From an uncultured Rickettsiales bacterium (GTDB lineage Bacteria; Pseudomonadota; Alphaproteobacteria; Rickettsiales; Deianiraeaceae): 7,910 nt of DNA. The stretch spans positions 1-7,910 of the forward strand of contig CALCWF010000173.1 of assembly GCA_937906355.1 (NCBI GenBank), read 5' to 3'. A program made the translations under genes and the position numbers. Positions 1 through 5,652 of this stretch are shown here, piece by piece. The notes beneath the pieces are model-generated. The model was not told where the DNA came from. It saw only the letters and a program-made list of their open reading frames with translations, and ran no database searches. Within the stretch, counting starts at the first letter, position 1. The number at the start of each line of letters is the position of its first letter.

Positions 1-186
1 GCTGGTTTCATCGCACGCAGAATAGTCTGTACGGTCGGTAAGGACGAAGTATGCGAAGTAGGTGAGAGATACGGAATGATTAAATTTGGTAGTCGCATAG
101 AACTGTATATACCTAAGAGGTATAACGTAGAGATATTGCCAGGTCAAAAACTCGTGTGTGGCGAGACGGTTGTAGCAAATTTTTAG
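1..186 (+). CDS. psd: Phosphatidylserine decarboxylase, 3' end (5' end outside window)
   Basis: The frame is open from base 1 and ends at TAG 184-186, giving 61 visible residues. It reads AGFIARRIVC at the start, then ERYGMIKFGSRIELYIP and a PGQ-x4-GETVVA tail. This is the C-terminal signature of the short proteobacterial Psd proenzyme. In this family the chain cleaves itself between Gly and Ser of the (L/F)GS motif and the Ser becomes the pyruvoyl cofactor. Here the Gly-Ser pair is encoded at 88-93, so the entire small pyruvoyl subunit lies in the window. The enzyme is membrane-associated and converts phosphatidylserine to phosphatidylethanolamine. In many alphaproteobacteria pssA, for phosphatidylserine synthase, follows directly; here it does not, and an unrecognised frame begins 3 bases after the stop. 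The identification rests on the motif and the tail. Confidence 0.9.
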   Translation, partial: AGFIARRIVCTVGKDEVCEVGERYGMIKFGSRIELYIPKRYNVEILPGQKLVCGETVVANF

Positions 187-189
187 TGA

Positions 190-306
190 ATGATTTTTTT
201 AATGAATGATTGTATGGGTTCTTCTATTTCTTCTACTTCCAATGGTTGGGTTTATGTCGTTGAATCTAAAGATAGCGAACATTTGAGAGAGAGAGAGAGA
301 AAGTGA
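190..306 (+). CDS. Short frame upstream of the unknown gene; possible 5' part of a frame-broken gene
   Basis: An ATG at 190, three bases after the psd stop, opens a 38-residue frame that ends at TGA 304-306. The peptide contains NGWVYVVESKDSEHL followed by a run of alternating Arg and Glu encoded by a (GA)8 tract. No good Shine-Dalgarno is visible; an in-frame ATG at 202 is an equal alternative start. The stop overlaps the GTG (303) of the following gene in another frame. Removing one GA unit, or adding two, would join this peptide in frame to the 306-residue protein downstream, with no stop between. It could therefore be the true N-terminus of that protein, a remnant, or a translated leader. 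The sequence alone does not decide. I recognise no family. Confidence 0.35.
   Translation: MIFLMNDCMGSSISSTSNGWVYVVESKDSEHLRERERK
285..300 (+). repeat. (GA)8 dinucleotide repeat
   Basis: Eight uninterrupted GA units lie at the end of the 190-306 frame and immediately before the GTG at 303. Dinucleotide tracts of this kind can gain or lose units by slipped-strand mispairing. A loss of one unit shifts the upstream frame into the downstream one. The same purine-rich tract could also act as a crude ribosome-binding site for the GTG. Both roles are inference. Confidence 0.9.
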
Positions 307-1223
307 AAGTAAAAATTGGTAAGGCTCAAGATCAAAAATTGACGCAAAGAATAAAATCATCTTCAACTTGGGGCGGTGTCAATATAATCTTAGCGGGAAA
401 AATTAAAAATGATTATTCCTTCTTGGAAAAGATTATACATACATTTCTTTTTGATTGTCATAACGGAGGTAAGGATGGGAGGGAAAATTTTATTTTTGAT
501 AAAAGTAATGTAGATTTGCTGTATCGTGTATTATGTTCAATAGTCGGCAATTCTGAGTCCTTATTTATGGACAAAAAATACTGTTATGTATTAGATGTTA
601 TAAAAGATTTTTATAGCTGGATAAAAGAAAAAGGCATTTCTCTTAACAAGAAAAGCATGAGTTTGTTTGATAAATACTGTTTCTTTCTCCTTGAGAAGGG
701 ATATGACGAAGAAGAAAAAAAACTCAAAAAAAAGTGGTTCTATGAGGGGGGCGTTTTTCATTCTCTCTGTAAAAAAGATAAAATAAAGCCTTTAGAAAAG
801 AAAAATAGTCATCAATGTTTAAATAATAAATTGTCTCAATGTAAAAACGAAAACAAGAGCGGTGATAATGAGTTCTCTCGATACGAAGAAAGAAAAAACG
901 GCCATACGGTAAGAAAGTGGGATTTGTTTTTTAGAGAAAAGGAGTCCGAATTTCTCGGAAAAGAGGTCTATGTTGAAGTTAACGGTGTAAAAGAATATGG
1001 AAAATTTATAAAGTTGACTACTCCGGACAAAAAAAATCTTCAGTTCCACGGTGTTTTGTATAAGGGCGAGGAGATGAGTTTTAATGCATTTGTAAAAATG
1101 GTTAAAAGTATGGATAGTAGTAAAACAGGACATAGTAGGTGGAATGCTTATATGCATACCTTCTTGAAAGAGAATGACAAAAAACTTTTTGAAATGTTTG
1201 AAGAATTAAAGTTTAAAGATTAA
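303..1223 (+). CDS. Hypothetical protein, 306 aa, with a possible RAMA-like C-terminal domain
   Basis: I do not recognise this gene. The frame is intact to TAA 1221-1223. In this frame the only start in the 5' end is GTG 303, since TAG at 273-275 blocks upstream extension. The protein is Lys-rich, with no signal peptide and no membrane segment. Residues 20-130 look alpha-helical and globular, with several Cys. Residues about 135-205 are charged and probably flexible. Residues 215-290 look like a compact domain: FLGKEVYVEVNGV, then LQFHGVLYKGEEMSFNAF, then a Trp in HSRWNAY. That order (Gly-x-x-Tyr-x-Gly, then a Ser/Ala-Phe helix, then a C-terminal Trp) faintly recalls RAMA-type domains found beside restriction and methylase modules. 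This is a guess from pattern only. Two A8 tracts (715-722, 726-733) and a G6 tract (746-751) fall mid-gene. By eye it has fewer CG-containing codons than gatA or rsmA, which may mean a different origin or weak constraint. Confidence 0.65.
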   Translation: MKVKIGKAQDQKLTQRIKSSSTWGGVNIILAGKIKNDYSFLEKIIHTFLFDCHNGGKDGRENFIFDKSNVDLLYRVLCSIVGNSESLFMDKKYCYVLDVIKDFYSWIKEKGISLNKKSMSLFDKYCFFLLEKGYDEEEKKLKKKWFYEGGVFHSLCKKDKIKPLEKKNSHQCLNNKLSQCKNENKSGDNEFSRYEERKNGHTVRKWDLFFREKESEFLGKEVYVEVNGVKEYGKFIKLTTPDKKNLQFHGVLYKGEEMSFNAFVKMVKSMDSSKTGHSRWNAYMHTFLKENDKKLFEMFEELKFKD

Positions 1224-1236
1224 AGATTCTCAATGA

Positions 1237-1311
1237 ATCAATTAACAAAATCAATTAACGAAATAAAACAAAATCAATTAACGAAATCAATTAACAAAAT
1301 TGATTGACAAA
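1237..1311 (+). repeat. 13-bp direct repeats in the spacer before gatA
   Basis: The 164-bp gap between the unknown gene and gatA carries four copies of ATCAATTAAC(A/G)AA. They form two adjacent pairs (1237-1249 with 1250-1262, and 1273-1285 with 1286-1298) separated by 10 A-rich bases. A fifth degenerate copy follows at 1299-1311 (10 of 13 matching). The AATCAAT at 1285-1291 pairs with ATTGATT at 1299-1305 to give a 7-bp AT-rich hairpin. The pattern looks like local duplication. No clear promoter for gatA can be picked: TTGACA at 1304-1309 has no convincing -10 partner. Confidence 0.85.
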
Positions 1312-1387
1312 GTTAGGCGTCTAATTGACGGAACAGATTTTAAAAAAACTTGATTAATATTATTTTGATCGATTTTTCATCATTAGA

Positions 1388-2878
1388 ATGATAGATGATG
1401 AAATAGTAAAATTAAGTGCCGTTGAAGCCAAGAGAGCACTAGAGGAAAAGAAGTTCTCCGCCGTTGAGAATGTTGAGGCGTTTCGTAAGAATATAGAGAA
1501 TAGCAAATTAAATGCGTTCATAACGACGACTTTTGATTATGCACTGGAACGTGCAAAGAAGATAGATAACAGTGAGATAAAGGGGAGACTGGCTGGCGTT
1601 GTATTTGGTGTTAAAGACGTATTTTGCACGAAAGGTATAAGAACGACTTGCGGTTCTGAGATGCTTGCTAACTTCGTGCCTCAATACAATGCTACTGTGT
1701 GGCAAAGACTCGAAGATGAAGGTGCTATACTTATAGGTAAGAATAACATGGACGAGTTTAGCATGGGTTCGTCGAATTTGACTAGCTACTTTGGGAGCGT
1801 CGAGAATCCATATCGTGATAAGAGATTTCCTGATAAAAAGTTGATTCCTGGTGGTTCGTCCGGTGGTTCTGCTGTTGCTGTTTCTGCCGATCTGTGTAAT
1901 GTATCGATAGGAGGAGATACGGGCGGTTCTATTAGACAACCAGCGTGTCTTTGTAATGTAGTAGGTGCAAGACCTACATACGGTAGATGCTCACGAAATG
2001 GGCTGATCGCTTATTCTAGCTCGTTAGATCAGGCTGGCGTCCTCGCTAAGAGCGTAGACGATACGGCTTTAATTCTTGATATAATGTCAGGAAACGATAC
2101 GCAGGACTCGACGATGTTTAGAGACGATCCGATGGATAATTACGAGGTAATAAAGGATATAAATTTCGATAAATCGTCGTTCAAGGATATAGGACTAGAT
2201 GATTTATCTGTTGGTATTCCCGTCGAGTGTAAGAACGATAAGATGTTGAAGTCTATAAATGATGTATGGGCGAGAGTTTCAGATTTTCTCTCTAAGAGAG
2301 GTGCGAAGATCATAGAGGTTAGTATAGAGCACATGGAGAAGGCGATTGAAGTATATTACACAATAACAACGGCAGAAGCGTTTTCAAACTTAGCACGCTA
2401 TGATGGTATTAGATACGGGCATAGAAGTGGGAAGTCGGAACAACTATCAGATTTATATTCGAATACTAGATTCGAAGGTTTTGGCGATGAAGTGAAGAGA
2501 AGAATGTTGACAGGTGCGTATGTCTTATCATCGGAACATTACGAGGAGTCTTATGTTCGTGCGACAAAGATACGTCGTATCATTACGGAGAATTTTCAAA
2601 AAGCATTTAACAATGTAGATATTTTACTTCTACCGTCTTCTCCGTGTGTTGCGTTTGGTTTTGAAGACAAGGTAGATCCTATCGATATGTATTTGAACGA
2701 CATATTTACAATTCCATCCGCAATAGCCGGTCTAGGTGGAATCAGTGTTCCAAGTGGATTTGATGATGTTAGCGGTCTACCAATCGGCATGCAGTTAGTT
2801 CCTAAATCAAAGGATGAACTGACGATGTTTAAGGTCGCGAAGTGCATTGAATACGGCAGAAAGTGTGGAGAGATATAG
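1388..2878 (+). CDS. gatA: Glutamyl/aspartyl-tRNA(Gln/Asn) amidotransferase subunit A
   Basis: This 496-residue protein is a full-length amidase-signature enzyme, close to the usual GatA size (about 485-495). The Ser-cisSer-Lys triad is visible: Lys76 in FGVKD, the cis-Ser in PGGSSGGSA (Ser157 by spacing) and the nucleophile Ser181 in GGDTGGSIRQPA. The GKNNMDEFSMGSS segment (117-129) and the C-terminal AGLGGISVPSGF and LPIGMQLVP blocks are typical of GatA rather than other amidases. GatA releases ammonia from glutamine, which GatB uses to convert misacylated Glu-tRNA(Gln) or Asp-tRNA(Asn), so it substitutes for missing GlnRS or AsnRS. It acts in the cytoplasm as part of GatCAB. Neither gatC nor gatB is next to it in this window; the next gene is rbfA, 33 bases on. 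The ATG at 1388 has no clear Shine-Dalgarno but matches the family N-terminus well. Confidence 0.96.
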   Translation: MIDDEIVKLSAVEAKRALEEKKFSAVENVEAFRKNIENSKLNAFITTTFDYALERAKKIDNSEIKGRLAGVVFGVKDVFCTKGIRTTCGSEMLANFVPQYNATVWQRLEDEGAILIGKNNMDEFSMGSSNLTSYFGSVENPYRDKRFPDKKLIPGGSSGGSAVAVSADLCNVSIGGDTGGSIRQPACLCNVVGARPTYGRCSRNGLIAYSSSLDQAGVLAKSVDDTALILDIMSGNDTQDSTMFRDDPMDNYEVIKDINFDKSSFKDIGLDDLSVGIPVECKNDKMLKSINDVWARVSDFLSKRGAKIIEVSIEHMEKAIEVYYTITTAEAFSNLARYDGIRYGHRSGKSEQLSDLYSNTRFEGFGDEVKRRMLTGAYVLSSEHYEESYVRATKIRRIITENFQKAFNNVDILLLPSSPCVAFGFEDKVDPIDMYLNDIFTIPSAIAGLGGISVPSGFDDVSGLPIGMQLVPKSKDELTMFKVAKCIEYGRKCGEI

Positions 2879-2911
2879 ACAGATACTATCAAATCTTTTA
2901 GTCATTATTAT

Positions 2912-3259
2912 ATGAAGGAGAAGTCGAAAAGACAGTTGCAGGTCGCCGAGGAGATAAGGAGATTTGTTGCTACAAATATAGACGATTACATTGATACACA
3001 TATAAATAACGATTTTCTAACGATAATGAAGGCAGATATTAGTAAAGACTTAGGACATTGTAAAATATTCTTTCGTTGTAAAGACGAGAACCGTAACGCA
3101 TACGAAGAGTATCTTCGGGCGTGCTCGGGTGAGATATCGAGAGCGGTTAGTAATCATTTACGTATATACGCAAGACCTGACGTAGTATTTGTTTTTGACG
3201 ATACGCATATACTACTCGATGAGATCAACAAGGTAGTTTCAAGGTATCAGGACAATTAG
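2912..3259 (+). CDS. rbfA: Ribosome-binding factor A
   Basis: This 115-residue protein has the RbfA pattern. Residues 6-20 read KRQLQVAEEIRRFVA. The motif ISKDLGHCKIFF (43-54) stands for the family's V-S-x-DL-x-x-A-x-V strand. The ACSGEI kink (70-75) marks the KH-like fold, and the end reads LRIYARPDVVFVFDD (83-97). RbfA binds immature 30S subunits near the 5' helix of 16S rRNA and is needed for late maturation and cold growth. The gene follows gatA by 33 bases on the same strand, so the two may be co-transcribed. It is separated from its common partners nusA, infB and truB. It lies just before rsmA, which acts at the same stage of 30S assembly. The start has no upstream Shine-Dalgarno; an AAGGAG lies just inside the frame at 2915-2920. 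Confidence 0.93.
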   Translation: MKEKSKRQLQVAEEIRRFVATNIDDYIDTHINNDFLTIMKADISKDLGHCKIFFRCKDENRNAYEEYLRACSGEISRAVSNHLRIYARPDVVFVFDDTHILLDEINKVVSRYQDN

Positions 3260-3263
3260 ATTT

Positions 3264-3305
3264 TCGAAGATGACGACTCGAAGATAACAATTTGAAGATG
3301 ACGGT
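3264..3305 (+). repeat. Three tandem 14-bp repeats between rbfA and rsmA
   Basis: Three adjacent 14-bp units with the pattern T(C/T)GAAGAT(A/G)AC(G/A)(A/G)(C/T) lie at 3264-3277, 3278-3291 and 3292-3305, starting 4 bases after the rbfA stop. They differ from each other at a few positions, mainly in the last four bases, so the duplication is not very recent. They are not part of any supported reading frame. Confidence 0.85.
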
Positions 3306-3318
3306 TCAATGTCGATAA

Positions 3319-3354
3319 ATGTAGATTATAAAAAGTGAAGTTTTAAGTCTACAT
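3319..3354 (+). other. Stem-loop between rbfA and rsmA
   Basis: ATGTAGA at 3319-3325 pairs with TCTACAT at 3348-3354. The stem continues inward through a G-T pair, a T-A pair, a one-base A bulge and five more A/T pairs around the loop AGTGAAG (3334-3340). No T tract follows on the plus strand, so it is a poor intrinsic terminator there. It could be an RNA-processing or mRNA-stabilising structure in the rbfA-rsmA transcript, or an incidental inverted repeat. Confidence 0.55.
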
Positions 3355-3379
3355 CGAAAAGAACGATTATTGAATTGAT

Positions 3380-4588
3380 ATGAGTAGACGTAATGATAAC
3401 AGGAAGGATGATAGGAGATTTCACGAAAGATACAATCGAACGGATACGAGATACAGATCGTTTACACGACCAAAAAAGGCTCTCGGACAGAACTTTCTAC
3501 GCGACGAAGGCGTTGCTGACGATATATGCAAGAGTTCTATAATTAAAGATAAAGTTGTCGTTGAGGTAGGCGCCGGTGAAGGCTTTTTGACGAAGGAGAT
3601 AATAAAATATAAGCCGAAAAAATTAATTCTAATCGAGAAGGATTCGAGGTTAATTGAAAATCTACATATCTTGCAGTCGACATTCGAAGGAGAGTGTGAT
3701 GTATCGATAATGAATATAGATGCACTGAATTTAAGTCTAACTAAACTGAGCGAACAGTTTCACAAGAAGATAACAATTGTTGCTAATTTACCGTATAACG
3801 TTGGGACGACTCTTGTCGTTAATTGGCTTCGTTATTTAAGTAATATAAACGAGATCGTCGTCATGCTTCAAAAGGAGGTTGTTGATCGTATAGTTGCTAA
3901 CTCGAAGACAGGAGACTATGGACGCATTTCCGTTTTGATACAGTCAATGTGTGAGACTCAAAAATTGTTCGACGTATCTCGTGAATGCTTTTATCCAAAG
4001 CCTAATGTAACGTCTTCTGTTGTGAAAATAGTTCCGAAAAAGAAAATATTGAGTTTACGAGAATACAGCGTATTAGACTTCATATGCAGAGTTTTCTTCT
4101 CTCATAGGCGAAAGATAATATCAAATATACTCAAAAAAACAGAATATGAGCGATTTCGTCGTTTTTTAGTCAATTCATCTCACACGGCAGTCGATGACGT
4201 TAATAACATTGACAGTAGCGAAGGCGATCGCGTCTTGAATGACACGGATCATTGCGATAAAAACGAGTCGTTTGATACTACCATTGATACTACTATGAAT
4301 ATTGATGGGAAACATGAAAACCTGAAAGGAAAGAAGAAAGAGATTCGAAAAGAGACGATACTCATGAGTCGACGAAATGGCACGAATTGCGGTGCGATAC
4401 CGATGAAAAATAAAGATGACAATGATATCGCGAAATACAACGATATTGTAAAGTATGATTGCATTGCAGAACGTATATTGGGATGTATACTGCAAGATTT
4501 CGGCTCGAAACGAGCGGAGGAATTAGAAGTTAACGAGTATGTATCGTTAGCTGATATGATACTGAATTTAGCTAATAACAACAATTAG
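3380..4588 (+). CDS. rsmA: 16S rRNA (adenine-1518/1519 N6,N6)-dimethyltransferase with lineage-specific extensions
   Basis: The core is RsmA/KsgA: KKALGQNFL (32-40), the SAM-binding motif VVEVGAGEGFLT (60-71), the catalytic-region NLPYN (136-140), MLQKEVVDRI (162-171) with DYGRISVLIQ (179-188), FYPKPNVTSSV (204-214), SHRRK (241-245) and the C-terminal RAEELEVNEYVSLAD (378-392). The enzyme dimethylates two adjacent adenines in helix 45 of 16S rRNA at a late 30S checkpoint. The protein is 402 residues, against about 260-290 for the family. The excess is a basic Arg/Asn/Asp-rich N-terminal extension of about 28 residues and an insertion at roughly 262-360. The insertion is hydrophilic and includes the near-repeats NDIAKY, NDIVKY, DCIAER (348-365). 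Both additions fall outside the catalytic core, which looks intact. The only ATG before the core is 3380, with no visible Shine-Dalgarno. Confidence 0.94.
   Translation: MSRRNDNRKDDRRFHERYNRTDTRYRSFTRPKKALGQNFLRDEGVADDICKSSIIKDKVVVEVGAGEGFLTKEIIKYKPKKLILIEKDSRLIENLHILQSTFEGECDVSIMNIDALNLSLTKLSEQFHKKITIVANLPYNVGTTLVVNWLRYLSNINEIVVMLQKEVVDRIVANSKTGDYGRISVLIQSMCETQKLFDVSRECFYPKPNVTSSVVKIVPKKKILSLREYSVLDFICRVFFSHRRKIISNILKKTEYERFRRFLVNSSHTAVDDVNNIDSSEGDRVLNDTDHCDKNESFDTTIDTTMNIDGKHENLKGKKKEIRKETILMSRRNGTNCGAIPMKNKDDNDIAKYNDIVKYDCIAERILGCILQDFGSKRAEELEVNEYVSLADMILNLANNNN
4421..4474 (+). repeat. 18-bp in-frame tandem repeats inside the rsmA insertion
   Basis: Two clear 18-bp units (4421-4438 and 4439-4456) encode NDIAKY and NDIVKY. 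A third, more diverged unit (4457-4474) encodes DCIAER. A shorter repeat, TTGATACTAC, occurs twice 12 bases apart at 4272-4281 and 4284-4293 and gives the DTTIDTT peptide. Both periods are multiples of three, so the frame is kept. These repeats suggest that the non-family segment of RsmA grew by duplication. Confidence 0.75.
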
Positions 4589-4648
4589 AGTAATACTTAA
4601 ATTAAATCTTTCCGTTAAAGATACTTGTTGCGAAAAGCGGATAGCCGT

Positions 4649-4683
4649 ATATCATAGATATCATATCATAGATATCATATCAT
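4649..4683 (+). repeat. 14-bp tandem, partly palindromic repeat upstream of efp
   Basis: ATATCATAGATATC occurs at 4649-4662 and again at 4663-4676, followed by a half copy to 4683. Each unit contains the GATATC palindrome. The array runs into the perfect 10-bp palindrome TATCATGATA (4678-4687). It sits about 100 bases before the efp start in a 195-bp spacer. A TTGACA at 4728-4733 could be a -35 box, but no -10 lies at the right distance. A regulatory role is possible but not shown; it may be only another local duplication. Confidence 0.8.
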
Positions 4684-4783
4684 GATACAGTGTCGTATTA
4701 TAAAGCTACGATGTGTTCTTATATATCTTGACAATAGTTTTTAATAAGCGAAACAGATCTATCGTTTAGTTATTGAGAAGTTT

Positions 4784-5386
4784 ATGGCAAGTGTTTCCGC
4801 TGTTGAATTGAAGGTTGGTAATTTGATAAGATATGAGGACTCGATATATCGCGTCGTAAAGCTCGAACATGTAAAGCCGGGGAAGGGCGGTGCTTTCATG
4901 CAAACCGAGTTGAAGGATATTAAAAATGCAACGAAATTAAACAAGCGTTTTCGTAGTGATCAGGTGCTTGATAAGATAGTTTTCGAGTCAAAGAAGGTTC
5001 AATACTTATATAAGAGTGGAAACGATTTAGAGGTAATGGATCTGGAAAGCTACGAACAATCTACGATATCTTCCAGTCTTTTATCAGCACCAGTGGAGTT
5101 TTTAGAGGATCTCACGAAGGCAACGAATTTGACGGGCGATGGTGTCGTTGAGTTGACGATAGACGTAGCAGACGAAGATATTGTTTCAGTTAATTTACCA
5201 CAAAGTGTTGTATGTAAGATAAAGGAAACGGCTCCTTTTTTCAAAGGACAAACAGCTAAGTCTTCGTATAAACCAGCATTATTGGAAAATGGTTTAACTA
5301 TCCAAGTTCCAGAGTTTATCGAAAGCGGAGAAGAAATCGTTGTATCAACGCTCAATCAGGAGTACGTCGAGAGAGCGAAGAAATAA
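4784..5386 (+). CDS. efp: Translation elongation factor P
   Basis: This 200-residue protein covers the three EF-P domains. The N-terminal KOW-like domain carries the loop VKPGKGGAF (30-38), with Lys34 at the position modified by beta-lysylation in E. coli. The middle and C-terminal OB domains follow and end in GEEIVVSTLNQEYVERA. EF-P enters the ribosomal E site and relieves stalling at consecutive prolines. The usual length is 185-190, so this copy is slightly long, with a few extra residues at the N-terminus. Lys34 rather than Arg at the loop tip argues against the EarP rhamnosylation system. Whether a lysylating enzyme (EpmA) exists cannot be seen here. A GAGAAG at 4775-4780 precedes the ATG closely and is at best a weak ribosome-binding site. 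The gene converges with the minus-strand barrel gene. Confidence 0.96.
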   Translation: MASVSAVELKVGNLIRYEDSIYRVVKLEHVKPGKGGAFMQTELKDIKNATKLNKRFRSDQVLDKIVFESKKVQYLYKSGNDLEVMDLESYEQSTISSSLLSAPVEFLEDLTKATNLTGDGVVELTIDVADEDIVSVNLPQSVVCKIKETAPFFKGQTAKSSYKPALLENGLTIQVPEFIESGEEIVVSTLNQEYVERAKK

Positions 5387-5515
5387 TAAGGTTATCATTA
5401 TTGTAGTAGATCGTAGCGAGACGTTGATTCTACTGCACGATACGGTTTTCTAAGCCAGAATTGCATCTACTAAGTCGAATTTTGTAATTTACACTTGCAG
5501 TTTACGCACATATTG

Positions 5516-5536
5516 CGTATCTCTCTGAGAGATACG
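5516..5536. other. Perfect hairpin in the convergent efp / outer-membrane-protein spacer
   Basis: CGTATCTCT (5516-5524) and AGAGATACG (5528-5536) are perfect reverse complements with a CTG loop. The hairpin sits about 130 bases after efp and 117 bases after the end of the minus-strand barrel gene, so it could end transcription from both sides. No T tract follows on either strand, so an intrinsic terminator is not well supported. The rest of the 266-bp spacer (5387-5652) shows no reading frame or tRNA that I can support. A smaller inverted repeat, TATCG with CGATA, lies near 5588-5603. Confidence 0.5.
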
Positions 5537-5652
5537 TTGAGGTAGCTATCTATATAATAGAGATAATTTATTTATTAAATAAGCGACGTATCGATATAAC
5601 GATAGTAAACCTTTGATAGATATGAATTATTTCTGGTTTATATTATTCCAAA

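Noticed and set aside
241..285. GIY-YIG nuclease start (NGWVYVVESKDS)
   Set aside because: The strand-like WVYVVESKD recalls the first GIY-YIG strand, but the second YIG/YTG strand and the following Arg and Glu positions are absent, and the frame ends soon after.
1237..1311. CRISPR-like array
   Set aside because: The units are 13 bp, mostly directly adjoining, and lack unique spacers of 25-40 bp. No cas genes are present. The same holds for the 14-bp arrays at 3264 and 4649.
1304..1332. gatA promoter from TTGACA at 1304-1309
   Set aside because: No -10-like sequence lies 15-19 bases downstream, and the hexamer is part of the degenerate fifth repeat unit.
4175..4584. Minus-strand frames of 106 and 111 residues inside rsmA
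   Set aside because: They lie opposite the rsmA insertion and C-terminus, have no family features, and the plus-strand frame keeps the conserved RsmA end.
4606..4622. rsmA terminator hairpin (ATCTTT with AAAGAT)
   Set aside because: The stem is only 6 bp, mostly A/T, with no T tract after it.
4728..4756. efp promoter from TTGACA at 4728-4733
   Set aside because: The bases 16-19 positions downstream read GAAACAGAT, with no resemblance to a -10 box.
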